Origin: Deltaproteobacteria bacterium
Lineage (GTDB): Bacteria; Bdellovibrionota_B; Oligoflexia; Oligoflexales; Bog-1112
Assembly (NCBI GenBank): GCA_020635195.1
Contig: JACKAG010000004.1
Coordinates: 1 to 64,000, forward strand
Length of the DNA stretch: 64,000 nt
Direction of reading: 5' to 3'
Shown here piece after piece: positions 18,301 through 27,004 of this stretch. Each line of letters starts with the position of its first letter. The stretch's first letter is position 1. Made by a program: the position numbers and the translations under genes. A model generated the notes under the pieces. It saw only the letters and a list, made by a program, of their open reading frames with translations, did not search any database and was not told where the DNA came from.

Positions 18301-20808
18301 CAGTGTTTTCCAGGCAATCAGAATGGCTTCATAGTATCGTTCTGTCCCGAACAGGTATCCGGCAGCTTTTTGTAAAAATGACAGAATATCTGTTTCGCTG
18401 GGTGCTCCTGGCAGATCTCTGTGCTCAGCCAGCCAGATTGCATGGGCACAGCCTTTCAGAATCAGTGGATGACTAAGTTCCTCACCAGAGTTTCTGTTAC
18501 GACAAAAGTCAAACAGGTTTCTGTGAAACTCAGCTTTTTTTTCCGGGGATAATGAGTTGCGGATTTTCTCCCGGATGTGTTCATAGCTGAAGCGATAACG
18601 GCTGCGGATCATTCCTGAGACACGGAATTCTTCTCTGGTCAGGATTCCGTCTTTTTCCGCTTCTCTCAGGGTATCCATCGCTATGTCATGACGGAACCAT
18701 GGTCTGAAAATTCCTGGCTGAATCAGCAGCTCCTGCCCCATCAGGCTGCATAGCTGCAAAACGTCCATGCGATCGTTCTTCCATAACTCTACGGATTTCA
18801 TAGCGAGCTCAGGGCTCTGTGCCATGCCGGGGTGTTCAGTCCCGCTCCGGAAACTGATGTCTGACGAGCTTCCTTTTCCTGCTGTGGTGAACAGATCCAG
18901 TAAAAGGGCGCGCCTGACCAGAGCAATGAGGCAGGCAGGGTTGCCACCGCTGCGCCTTTCCAGTTCATGGATGACAGCAGAATCGATCTTCGCTTGCGGA
19001 CCAAAAATATCCTGAATCAGTGCTGTGCTTTCTGGCTGGCTCAGTTGTGATAATGACAGTTGCAGATAACGACGTTTCAGCTGGTCAAGCTTTTTGAGGA
19101 ATGTAACAAGACGTGTTTGATTCTGATATTGCCAGGGGTCCCATGTAAAAATGAGGACAAAAGGAAAGCTGTTGCTGTGACTGACAAAGACATCCAGTAA
19201 TTGCAGGCTGAGAGGATCTGCCTTGTCAATATTGTCAAAGAAAAAGACCAGTGGTTCTTTCTGATCTCCGGATAAAGTCTTCAGAAAGTCAGAAAATGCT
19301 TTTACGATTAAGGGTATATCGCCGGAGAGCTCTGAGCTCCGGATGTCTTGCAAAGAAAGCTCAGGAAAGAAATGGTGCAGGCCAGAGATCACAGGACTAA
19401 GTCTTTTTAGTTCAGGACCAAGAGTTTTTCTGCTTTGCTCAAGAACCCGTTCCAGCTGGGAGGGATCTTCCTCAATTAATGATAAATATTGATATAATGC
19501 AGCGGAGATGGCGTGAAAGGGAAGGCTGGATGAATGAGTCAGGAATTCACTGCTGACAAAACGCAGCTTTTCAGAAACCAGGACTTTCTGAAGTTCACTA
19601 AGGAATTTCGTTTTGCCGCTACCAGAGCTTCCTGTAATCCCGATAATACGCCCTCTGCCAGAGTTTCTTATGTGCCTGAGGACATCCCGGGCCTGATCAA
19701 GCTCTCTTTGATGGCCGCGGTAAGGAAGATCTCCGGAGATGGTCCGGATATGATCCGCTGTTCCAGGCTCTGTCAGAGTCTGGCTGGCAGAGTGGTCACG
19801 CGAAAGAAGTACATAAATTTGTTGCAGATCAGAGTAGAGGCTGAAGGCAGACTGATAGCGATTTTCTGGATCTTTTTCCAGAAGCCTCCCGATGATCTGG
19901 CATAAGGTTTCCGGTAGTTCGGGACAGATCAGTCTGAGAGGAGGAGGGGCTGAACGAGCCTGCTGCTTCTGAATCTGTATTTTGCTTCCCCGGAAGAATG
20001 GAGGACGGCCTGCAAGCATTTCATAAAGTAAGCAACCCAGAGCATAGAGGTCACTGCGGTGGTCTGTCTCTCCCTGGGCAAAGCGTGTCTGCTCCGGGGC
20101 CATGTAGAGAGGGGTTCCGATCAGTTCATCCCGTGATTTTGATCTCTGTTCAGGGCTGTGACCAGACCAGAGCATGAGGTCATTGAGTTTTGAAATGCCA
20201 AAATCGAGGATGACGGCCCGGATACCACGAATTTCGCGTCTGGCTTCGCAGATCAGAATATTAGAGGGCTTAAGGTCACGGTGGACAATGTTTTTTGCAT
20301 GTGTGTAATCAAGGGCCATGCAGATCTGCATGCTGACCTGAAAAAAGAAACTCAGATCCGGGCGCTGATCCCGCAGGGAATCCCTGAGACTGACTCCGTT
20401 GATGTGTTCCATAATGAAGTAATAGCCATGAATACCATGCTGAGATGGTAATATGCCAAAGCCATGAAATCCGACGATATGAGTATGGAATAATTTACTG
20501 AGCACGGCAGCTTCTCTGCTGAACCTTTGCTGATCATGAACCGACGGCCTGTGGTATTGCTGGCGGATCATTTTGAGTACCACGGGCTTGTCCGGGGAGT
20601 AGACATGTAGTGCCCGGTAGACAGCCCCCATCCCGCCCTGTCCGATCAGGTGAGTTAAGAGGTATTGTCCGTCAATGATCTGACCAATCAGGGAATCCAG
20701 GCTTCTTCCTCCTGGTTTTTTTGTGATGGAATCTTCTCTGTGATCGGGAAAGAGAGAGATGGGCTTGAATCTGTGGAAAGATATCAGAAACCTCAATCCT
20801 GAAAGCAC
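15334..20808 (-). CDS. Giant Ser/Thr protein kinase-AAA ATPase-helical repeat protein
   Basis: A 1,824-residue signalling protein. Residues about 48-330 are a Hanks-type kinase with the glycine loop GQGGMG, VLK (Lys 79), catalytic loop HRDLKPSNIL (176-185), LDFGIS and GTPLYMAPEQ. A STAND/AAA ATPase follows with Walker A GITGSSGSGKT (about 391-401) and Walker B VFFFDNID. The middle about 900 residues are TPR-like helical repeats. The last about 300 residues hold GAF-like and possibly degenerate SpoIIE-like sequence. The design recalls PknK and MalT-like ATPases. The GTG at 20808 is poor, and the true start may lie up to about 40 codons later, nearer the kinase domain. It heads the tatA-arsA pair. 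Confidence 0.85.
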   Translation of the reverse strand: MLSGLRFLISFHRFKPISLFPDHREDSITKKPGGRSLDSLIGQIIDGQYLLTHLIGQGGMGAVYRALHVYSPDKPVVLKMIRQQYHRPSVHDQQRFSREAAVLSKLFHTHIVGFHGFGILPSQHGIHGYYFIMEHINGVSLRDSLRDQRPDLSFFFQVSMQICMALDYTHAKNIVHRDLKPSNILICEARREIRGIRAVILDFGISKLNDLMLWSGHSPEQRSKSRDELIGTPLYMAPEQTRFAQGETDHRSDLYALGCLLYEMLAGRPPFFRGSKIQIQKQQARSAPPPLRLICPELPETLCQIIGRLLEKDPENRYQSAFSLYSDLQQIYVLLSRDHSASQTLTEPGTADHIRTISGDLPYRGHQRELDQARDVLRHIRNSGRGRIIGITGSSGSGKTKFLSELQKVLVSEKLRFVSSEFLTHSSSLPFHAISAALYQYLSLIEEDPSQLERVLEQSRKTLGPELKRLSPVISGLHHFFPELSLQDIRSSELSGDIPLIVKAFSDFLKTLSGDQKEPLVFFFDNIDKADPLSLQLLDVFVSHSNSFPFVLIFTWDPWQYQNQTRLVTFLKKLDQLKRRYLQLSLSQLSQPESTALIQDIFGPQAKIDSAVIHELERRSGGNPACLIALVRRALLLDLFTTAGKGSSSDISFRSGTEHPGMAQSPELAMKSVELWKNDRMDVLQLCSLMGQELLIQPGIFRPWFRHDIAMDTLREAEKDGILTREEFRVSGMIRSRYRFSYEHIREKIRNSLSPEKKAEFHRNLFDFCRNRNSGEELSHPLILKGCAHAIWLAEHRDLPGAPSETDILSFLQKAAGYLFGTERYYEAILIAWKTLDLTKQTSSSEESKDKIKSESYIMISSCYMALEHWAQARDYGVKSLLYDIYEETQHTLHNQLIRLCMIEDDQKTILSLADGFLQTYRKKRRQSLICSIIMQPLRSLRKQRAEHPEIKDILRKLSELKPETKKESGNETMATEFRTHIAEALFHFRLKDWLSFAHDTKGIFSEAEYKSLSLLVRRFCCTALYRSMLGQYRHAARILDLLLDEAEQSGEASLSAVISLTRAAGPCYEQNQSGHLSQHLNFSLGRIRLQDSPVLYPHAIALQAFLLIQQGKPGEANSILNLALANPGTSSAALIRWGSLSLLICFLSGKRDQMLRQGENLIRQSTASSGKSGICFPLLFMFVAYAKGDVHQTRIAFAGLAFQLRETLKQRFIFAYEVDMIALVICCFPMIFEQENHRQLMRRSEMQQLLKDLRRDIFRRKGQARSNLLMMMGRILEATNKRRARKYYKKAIELSVKMNHTLPRCLSKLRLALLLKEKDPAKMAHLRQAWDISSRQQLTLLQKFAENIIQPLSPSDLPRRSPDSSAKGFLFDHYPTQLAYQHLLHISRSAVIRKQHPAWKESLEKLMSSYQACCIRGIILQPVAKEELILNPDDGPDAEEVRQHLRNFLNLNEAIFLPSSVCPWNENIKGIEPELPYEAEERDDSKTLKLSQDEPDPQEDRGALHSSHHQMNAYIPVSSSSGHSGVILLEQPAPRFRGARMLDSLRELNMFGAQLGLMMEHTFFTKDARHFSDRWELNYFETVSWLKVFSSAQETTADISRWSLGLSLPGNQYLLVFCQLDAEQKEARQRLSSMIWHHFFVLQILAKNQHRRLKPEFLQEHIISLLRAEHSAKLFREISLSFSLLIKGGSSVESGHTGSARPLVPGGTNLVSPCNDPVLNFSDGRDLRYWNIHATWDERSLLFVCANSHGFDIKLSVQDSISFHGCHSEEWIQKLLIPAFPEEDRPQHYVAAIPQQSLYGRLSPASDHSGQESRAEQSRNRQR

Positions 20809-21037
20809 AGGCTATTTTGACGATTGTCCTGAAGAGATCGAAGTCAATATTCCTGGTTATAGCCTACGATGATTCGATTTTTTTTTAAATCAATAAGATA
20901 TATAGCCTTCTTGTTTTAATTCCGGGTACTTCCTTGTCAGATATGCACTGCTGACTTGACAAGAAATCCATCTGCGGCAAAATTTGTCAGGTCTTGCTGG
21001 ATCTTCTTAAAAACAAACCAGGTTTTGGTGGACTGAA

Positions 21038-21688
21038 GTGCTTGCTTTTATTCTGACAGGGATTGTCTGTGGTTTTGGTTCGTCAGCCCCTTTGGGGCCG
21101 ATTAACCTCTGGTTGATTCGCTCGGTGTTTGAAAAAATCCCGGCAGCCAGGGTCGCCTGGTTTTTAACGGGTGTGATTTTGACGGATCTCACCTATGCGG
21201 GGCTGGCTGCCTGGGGGCACCAGAGTCTTTCCTTCATTTCTGAGTTTAGTCTGGCTGTCTCTGTTGTGGGTGGAACGTTTCTGATCCTGCTGGGGATTTT
21301 TCAGCTTCGCTCTCTGCGTCAGCAGAGGCCGGAGCAGGGAAAAGCGCGTGGGCTTATGCCTCAGCTGTTTTCTGTTCATGCCAGTCTCTCTGCTTTTGCA
21401 AGTGGGGTTGTTTTTTGCGGCGCGAATCCCGGCTTTCTGATGTTCTGGATCACCGTTTTTCATGAAATCCCGGAGAGGCTCGGCAGAATTCCGGATTTTT
21501 CTGATATACCTTTTTTTCTGGCAGGGGTGGCTTTGGGAGATCTGCTCTGGTTTGGCTCTCTTCTGAAGATCGCCTCTTTTGGCAGCGGCTATGCCGGGCA
21601 GAAAATCCTTTTTTGTCTGCGTCTGGTGGTTGCCTGTGGCTTTACGTTGTGTGGTCTGTGGTTTCTTTTATCTGCTCTCAGAGTATGA
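21038..21688 (+). CDS. LysE-type small-molecule exporter
   Basis: Inner-membrane protein of the LysE/RhtB exporter superfamily, 216 residues with about six hydrophobic segments. The N-terminus carries the family pattern G-x-x-x-PLGP (SAPLGPINLWLIR), followed by WFLTGVILTDLTYAGLA, and a central VFCGANPGFLMFW segment matches the conserved N-P loop. Substrate (amino acid or related metabolite) cannot be read from sequence. The start is a GTG with a weak ribosome-binding site. Divergent from the giant kinase; the 229-base gap between them holds a TTGACA box at 20956-20961 but no clear -10. Confidence 0.8.
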   Translation: MLAFILTGIVCGFGSSAPLGPINLWLIRSVFEKIPAARVAWFLTGVILTDLTYAGLAAWGHQSLSFISEFSLAVSVVGGTFLILLGIFQLRSLRQQRPEQGKARGLMPQLFSVHASLSAFASGVVFCGANPGFLMFWITVFHEIPERLGRIPDFSDIPFFLAGVALGDLLWFGSLLKIASFGSGYAGQKILFCLRLVVACGFTLCGLWFLLSALRV

Positions 21689-21852
21689 AAGGGGAGCTTT
21701 TGTGTGTGGGCTGATCCCCGCTCTGTGATTATTTTGTTAGAATATTTCTGATATCTGAACAGTGAGACAGAGGTTGCGCCAGTGAGTTCAGGTTTCAGTT
21801 GTGAGATTTTCAGGGAGTATGGTATCGGGGGCCCATCAGGGATGGAGATGAT

Positions 21853-22791
21853 ATGGATGGAAAAGCAGGGCTGCATGGCCTGCCGATATGGGAAACACTC
21901 AGCTGCCTTTCTGATGACAGGATACTGTCTGAGGCGGAGCAGAAAGAAATTATTGAGCTGCGTCAGAAAAAACCTGACCTCCTGATCCGGATTGCGAGGT
22001 TGCTTTTGTCTCTGAGCGGCTCTGGTTATACGTACCAGAAGTTTGCAAGTTGCCCCTGGGAAGACATTGTGGATCTGATTCATGATCAGGCTGCCCGTAA
22101 CAGGTTATTGCAGCAGGATGATCCGAAGGAGCAGGCGGTTAGCGCTTACCTGAACCGGGAGCACAATCAGCTTCCCTGTACCCTCATGACAGCCCGTAAG
22201 CGGGTCCTTGAAGCCAGAAGGCTATGTAAGCCCGAAGATCCGGTTCTGGTTCTCGGAGATGATGATATGGTCGGGGTTGAACTGGCAAAAGCTGGTTTTA
22301 CGGATGTGACGTCTGTTGAGATTGATGACTATATCTGTCAGCAGCTGAAAGAGCGAAGCAAAGCAGAGGGGCTTTCGCTGAAGGTGCATCGTCATGATAT
22401 CCGAAAGCCTCCCCTTAAGGAGCTGATCCGTCCTTATCATCTGATCTTTCTTGATCCTATGTACAGCCTTGAAGGCATTGAAATGTTTTTGCGTTCAGCT
22501 CTGGAGTTTTCCGGAAACCGGCCGGGAACATACTTTTTTGTCAGTGTTCATTTACAGTCTCTTTTAAGAGATGGCTTCAGCCAGCTCCCGCAGCTGATTG
22601 CCTCGTTGGGGCTTTCCTGGGGGGAGGTCTACAAAGGCTTTAATGCTTATCCAGTTCCCGATAGAGTCGGCTGGTGGATTGCCTTTTTTATCAGAAGATT
22701 TATGAAAACACAGCTGATGTCATCAGAGAACTTTACCTTAAAATTTTTTCTGTCTGATGCCATGATTCTGAAAAATGAAAAGTCAGCATGA
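21853..22791 (+). CDS. BpsA-like N4-bis(aminopropyl)spermidine synthase family protein
   Basis: Rossmann-fold protein of 312 residues resembling branched-chain polyamine synthase BpsA (formerly DUF43), which adds aminopropyl groups to spermidine. Support: the CTLMTARKRVLE segment (about 109-120), the diagnostic VLVLGDDD motif (131-138), VTSVEIDDYI with the acidic SAM/dcSAM-binding residue, and DPMYS (201-205) where the archetype has DPPYT. The N-terminal about 90 residues are helical and resemble the winged-helix part. The DPMYS change is at a residue thought to be catalytic, so substrate may differ. ATG 21853 follows GGAGATGAT. No other polyamine gene is nearby; pyk starts 35 bases later. 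Confidence 0.72.
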   Translation: MDGKAGLHGLPIWETLSCLSDDRILSEAEQKEIIELRQKKPDLLIRIARLLLSLSGSGYTYQKFASCPWEDIVDLIHDQAARNRLLQQDDPKEQAVSAYLNREHNQLPCTLMTARKRVLEARRLCKPEDPVLVLGDDDMVGVELAKAGFTDVTSVEIDDYICQQLKERSKAEGLSLKVHRHDIRKPPLKELIRPYHLIFLDPMYSLEGIEMFLRSALEFSGNRPGTYFFVSVHLQSLLRDGFSQLPQLIASLGLSWGEVYKGFNAYPVPDRVGWWIAFFIRRFMKTQLMSSENFTLKFFLSDAMILKNEKSA

Positions 22792-22826
22792 GACGGACAG
22801 AGCTTTGCTGAGGAGGAGACTGCACC

Positions 22827-24341
22827 GTGACCAATCATGTCGGGCCCCATCAACCTTCGGATCTGAATCCCATGCCTCCGGTGCAGGGTATGCGCTGCTT
22901 TACAGAAGCGGGTGACATCAGGCGTACCAAGATCGTCGGAACTCTCGGGCCAGCATCCTCTGATGAAACAGTGCTTCGGGAACTGTTTATGAAAGGTCTT
23001 GATATTGCCCGTCTGAATTTTTCCCATGGGGATCATGCCTTTCATTTGCAGAATATAAAAAATATCCGGAGGATTTCCAGAGAAACAGGGAATCATGTCA
23101 CAATCTTACAGGATCTCCAGGGGCCAAAAATTCGCTGTGGACTGTTGTCGGATGGGATGATCGAGCTGCGACAGGGGGAGTCTTACTCGCTGGTCTATGG
23201 GACGATCCAGGAAAAGCCCGACGAGATCCCTGTGGATTATCAGGATCTGGTCCGGGATGTTCGGGTTGGTCAGTCTGTGATGATGGATGATGGCCTTCTG
23301 CTGCTCGAAATCACTGAAGTGGAGGGAAGCCGGGTTCGGGTTCGGGTTACAGAAGGTGGTGTTCTGAAAAACCGCAAGGGAGTTAATTTTCCGGATTCTG
23401 TCTTGTCACTCCCTGCCTTGACAGAGAAGGACACCCGTGATCTGCTTTTCGGAATCACGCACCGGGTGGATGTCGTTGCTCTTTCCTTTGTTCAGACAGA
23501 AGAGGATATTAAAAGGTGCAGGAAAATTATCCAGGCCATGGGGTCGGATGTTCCGATTATTGCAAAAATTGAAAAATTATCAGCAGTGGAACGAATCGAT
23601 GCAATTGCCCAGGAGGCCGATGGTCTGATGGTTGCCCGGGGTGATCTGGGGGTTGAAGGAGGCGTTGACAGAGTTCCGATGTTTCAGCGCCGCATCATCG
23701 AAGCGGCAGCCAGGTATGCCAAACCCGTTGTCATTGCCACGCAGATGCTGGAGTCTATGGTTAAAAATCCCCGGCCAACGCTTGCTGAAGTGGCAGATGT
23801 TGCGAATGCTGTGCTGGAGGGTGCGGACTGTGTGATGCTCTCTGCGGAAGTTGCGGCGGGAGAGTATCCGATTGCCTGTGTTGAAAAAATGGCCTCGGTT
23901 ATCCGTGAGGTGGAAAGCTGGAGTCATGCAAAACCTCAGCGTTATTCCAGTCTGGAGCCGACCGACCAGGAAGAGTGGGAAGAGCACAAAGCCATTGCAA
24001 GGGCTGCCTGTGAAGCGGCAGACTCTCTGGGTGCTCGCGCGATTGTCTGTCTTACACTGACGGGTTCAATTGCCCGGCTGATTTCAAGCTGGAGGCCAAA
24101 AACTCCGATTATTGCCATCAGCCCCCGGGAGGATGTGATCCAGCGTCTGGGTTATTCCTGGGGGGTCTTTGGTATGAAAAACCCCCTCTTTTACGATACG
24201 GATATTCTTTTACAGGATCTTCCTGAGCTCCTGAAGAATCTTGGTATTGTGCGAAAAGGGGACAGTATTGTCATTACAGCTGGTATTCCGATCAATGCGA
24301 TGCGGCCCACGAATATGATTAAAATTAACCGGATCGGCTGA
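22827..24341 (+). CDS. pyk: Pyruvate kinase
   Basis: Glycolytic enzyme converting phosphoenolpyruvate and ADP to pyruvate and ATP, 504 residues, within the usual length range. Motifs: TKIVGTLGPAS (about 35-45), ARLNFSHG with the substrate-binding Arg and Asn, LQDLQGPKIRCG, the B domain, the catalytic signature IIAKIEKLSAVE with its Lys, MVARGDLGVEGG, and ATQMLESM. The C-terminal allosteric domain is present. An N-terminal leader of about 33 residues precedes the first conserved strand. GTG start at 22827 is supported by GAGGAGGAG eight bases upstream. The HPt gene follows at 31 bases and may be co-transcribed. Confidence 0.95.
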   Translation: MTNHVGPHQPSDLNPMPPVQGMRCFTEAGDIRRTKIVGTLGPASSDETVLRELFMKGLDIARLNFSHGDHAFHLQNIKNIRRISRETGNHVTILQDLQGPKIRCGLLSDGMIELRQGESYSLVYGTIQEKPDEIPVDYQDLVRDVRVGQSVMMDDGLLLLEITEVEGSRVRVRVTEGGVLKNRKGVNFPDSVLSLPALTEKDTRDLLFGITHRVDVVALSFVQTEEDIKRCRKIIQAMGSDVPIIAKIEKLSAVERIDAIAQEADGLMVARGDLGVEGGVDRVPMFQRRIIEAAARYAKPVVIATQMLESMVKNPRPTLAEVADVANAVLEGADCVMLSAEVAAGEYPIACVEKMASVIREVESWSHAKPQRYSSLEPTDQEEWEEHKAIARAACEAADSLGARAIVCLTLTGSIARLISSWRPKTPIIAISPREDVIQRLGYSWGVFGMKNPLFYDTDILLQDLPELLKNLGIVRKGDSIVITAGIPINAMRPTNMIKINRIG

Positions 24342-24372
24342 TCTCATCTCTCTATGTCTGGAGGAAGGTTCT

Positions 24373-24741
24373 ATGGAGCGCTATGATCTTGAATTGATCG
24401 GGGAAGTTGCTTCCCTGGACAGGTCAGAGGACTGTAGTTTTTTCCGCTCTCAGATGCAGCGTTTTCATGAGCATAGCCAGCAGCATATGGGGCTGATGAG
24501 GGAAGCTCTGAGCAATGGTGATATGGCAGCAATAGAGGCTTCGGCCCATGCTATGGGTGGCTCAGCGGTCAGTTTTGGAGCGGCTTATCTGGGTTCTGTA
24601 TTACGCAGGATTGAGGTCGATTGTCGCCAGATGACAGCAGAGGTCTTGCGGGGAGAGATTCATCTTGTCGGAGAGGAACTGGCGATTTTCCGTGAGTTTC
24701 TTGAAGAATATGTAGAGAATATGCAACGTAGCCGTCAATGA
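24373..24741 (+). CDS. Stand-alone histidine phosphotransfer (HPt) protein
   Basis: A 122-residue helical protein that relays phosphate in multistep phosphorelays. The HPt core is near residues 55-75: SAHAMGGSAVSFGAAYLG, with the phosphorylatable histidine in AHAMGGSA and the small residues that pack around it. Helical Glu/Arg-rich ends complete the four-helix bundle. A strong ribosome-binding site (GGAGGAAGG) precedes the ATG. No hybrid kinase or response regulator is adjacent, so its partners are elsewhere; it lies between pyk and the PBP1A gene. Confidence 0.8.
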   Translation: MERYDLELIGEVASLDRSEDCSFFRSQMQRFHEHSQQHMGLMREALSNGDMAAIEASAHAMGGSAVSFGAAYLGSVLRRIEVDCRQMTAEVLRGEIHLVGEELAIFREFLEEYVENMQRSRQ

Positions 24742-24857
24742 TGCCTGTTATCTGCTCTGTCAGCTGCCAGCCAGGACATCTGTGCCCTGAGTGCTGCATC
24801 CGGCCTCTGCTAGAATGGTAGCGATGCCCGCTTAAGGCATTCCGGAGGACGACAGCC

Positions 24858-26990
24858 GTGGACCACAATTATTCAGGGGGACTTCCGCCCCTGCCTGAAT
24901 TTAAAACTGTTGGTGGAAGAGGGGGACAGGGTCAGCGTGGAATGCGCTTGTTACCTGAACGCCTGAGCTTCTCGTTATTTGTCCGGAACGGCCTGCTTCT
25001 GTTAACTCTGCTGTTGATGAGTCTTTCCGGGCTGGTCTGTTTATACCTGTCTGAGCTGGGCCTGCTGAGTCCTGATGCAGGCCGTCTTGCCTTTATGCTG
25101 GCCTGGAAGCCGGAGGATAACAGCCTCATCTTTGACCGGGAGCAGCGAAAAATTGCTGAGCTGTACCACCGGGATCATACGTTCGTTCCCTACCGGGAGC
25201 TGCCAGAGGCTCTGGTGCAGGCGATTATTGCGACAGAAGACCAGCATTTTTTTGAGCATGCCGGAGTCGATCCGGAGGGCATTCTTCGGGCGCTTTTTGT
25301 CTGGTTGAGCTCGGGCTTTCGTGAGTACAGGCAGGGAGGAAGTACGATTACCCAGCAGCTGGTGAGGCACTTTTTTCTGCCCGGGGAAAAAACGGTGAGT
25401 CGGAAGCTGCGTGAAATGGTTCTGGCACTCAGGCTGGAGCAGCTGATCAGCAAAGAAAAGATTCTTGAAATTTATACCAATGCTCTTTTTCTGGGAGGCG
25501 GTGCTTATGGAGTGGGGGCAGCCGCAAGGCGTTTTTTTTCCCGTCCTGTCAGTGAGCTGAAAACTCATGAACTTGCAATGATAGCCGGCCTGTTTCAGTC
25601 TCCTGGCCGTTATAACCCTCATAAATTCCCCGGGCGGGCAAAACGAAGACAGGAGCAGGTGCTTCGTGCCATGAGAGAGCGAGGCTATCTCAGTCCGGCT
25701 GACTTCAGGTACTGGTCCCGTCAGAAACTTCCCATCACAGCCTATCGATCTTTGTGGGGAAAAAAAGCTCCTTACTTTGTTGATTATGTCACTCAGGAGC
25801 TCTCTCATCTTCTGGGTGACGTGTCTGTTCGGGGCGGGGGACTGAGGGTTTATACCAGCCTGGATTCTGTGATTCAGAGCAGAGCGGAAGAGGTCCTGCA
25901 CAATAAAAACGATCTGCTTCGCCAGGCAGAGGAAAAGACGCGCCGATGGCAGCCTGCCGGGCAGCCTCCTGTTGAGCTGGAAAGTGCCATTCTTGTGACC
26001 AGTCCGGCAAGTGGGGATATCGTGGCTATGGTTGGAGGAAGGGATTACGCAAAGTCGTCGTTTAACCGTTGCTCCCAGGCTCTGAGGCAGCCCGGATCAG
26101 CTTTCAAGCCTGTGTTGTACAGTCTGGCCCTTCTCAGGGGAATGCGCTGGAGTGACAGCTTCTATGTGTCTCCGCTGACCCTGCCTGGCAATTACCGGCC
26201 AAGATCTCCTGCCCGTGATTATATGACCAGGACAACTCTGATGCGTGCTTTTTACCGCTCTATGAATGCGCCGGTGATGGAGCTGGGGCAGCGGCTTGGT
26301 CTTGATGCTGTGCTGGAGCATGCCCGCCATCTGGGGATTCATTCTCCGGTTCGCAGAGAGTTTGGCAGTCTTCTGGGGGCATCAGAGCTGACCATGACAG
26401 ATCTGGCCAGAGTGAATGGCGTCTTTGCGGCCCAGGGGACTTTGACAGATCTGAGTGCGGTAATCCGTGTCACCGACAGGGATGGAGTGCTTCTCTATGA
26501 AAGAAAAGCTCTGGCAGAACGCTCCCGGCAGGTCCTGGACCCCAGAGTTGCATGGCTGATGCTGCATGGGATGAAGCAGGTTTTATATCGTGGGACAGGC
26601 AGGGCTTATAGTCATCTTGCTCCTGTTGCTGCGGGTAAAACAGGGACATCGAATGAATCAAAAGACAACTGGTTTACCGGATTTTCTGCGGACTATGTTG
26701 CCGTGGTCTGGGTTGGAGCAGACCATCCACAGCCGCTGCATCCTTCTCTTCATGGCTCCCGGCTCGCCCTGCCTCTCTGGGGGGAGCTGATGGAAGGGAT
26801 CTATAAGGATCGTCAGCCAGGGTCTTTTGTCAGACCGGGAGGGATACGCCCGATGCAGGTGAATCCTTTTAGTGGAAGGCTTGATCCTCATGGCGTGAGG
26901 ATGTGGTTTCTTGATCATACGCAGCCTCACAAGCGGGAGGATGCTCCGGGAAACCTGAGTAACCTGGAATCGTTCAGAAATCCATTTTGA
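24858..26990 (+). CDS. Class A penicillin-binding protein (PBP1A/1B type)
   Basis: Bifunctional peptidoglycan synthase, 710 residues, anchored by one N-terminal helix (about 40-65) with the catalytic parts in the periplasm. The glycosyltransferase domain shows EDQHFFEHAGVDPEGI with the catalytic Glu and GGSTITQQLVRHFF. The transpeptidase has the active-site Ser in QPGSAFKP (SxxK), the SMN motif in SMNAPVMEL, and KTGTSN near residue 595. GTG start at 24858 follows GGAGGAC. The next gene, an LpoA-like lipoprotein, begins within about 15 bases of the stop, suggesting that synthase and activator are made together. Confidence 0.93.
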   Translation: MDHNYSGGLPPLPEFKTVGGRGGQGQRGMRLLPERLSFSLFVRNGLLLLTLLLMSLSGLVCLYLSELGLLSPDAGRLAFMLAWKPEDNSLIFDREQRKIAELYHRDHTFVPYRELPEALVQAIIATEDQHFFEHAGVDPEGILRALFVWLSSGFREYRQGGSTITQQLVRHFFLPGEKTVSRKLREMVLALRLEQLISKEKILEIYTNALFLGGGAYGVGAAARRFFSRPVSELKTHELAMIAGLFQSPGRYNPHKFPGRAKRRQEQVLRAMRERGYLSPADFRYWSRQKLPITAYRSLWGKKAPYFVDYVTQELSHLLGDVSVRGGGLRVYTSLDSVIQSRAEEVLHNKNDLLRQAEEKTRRWQPAGQPPVELESAILVTSPASGDIVAMVGGRDYAKSSFNRCSQALRQPGSAFKPVLYSLALLRGMRWSDSFYVSPLTLPGNYRPRSPARDYMTRTTLMRAFYRSMNAPVMELGQRLGLDAVLEHARHLGIHSPVRREFGSLLGASELTMTDLARVNGVFAAQGTLTDLSAVIRVTDRDGVLLYERKALAERSRQVLDPRVAWLMLHGMKQVLYRGTGRAYSHLAPVAAGKTGTSNESKDNWFTGFSADYVAVVWVGADHPQPLHPSLHGSRLALPLWGELMEGIYKDRQPGSFVRPGGIRPMQVNPFSGRLDPHGVRMWFLDHTQPHKREDAPGNLSNLESFRNPF

Positions 26991-27004
26991 CGGATGACAG
27001 ACGC

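Noticed and set aside
25041..25901. 286-codon minus-strand frame inside the PBP gene
   Set aside because: Long, but fully antisense to conserved glycosyltransferase sequence; its translation is basic and low in recognisable motifs.
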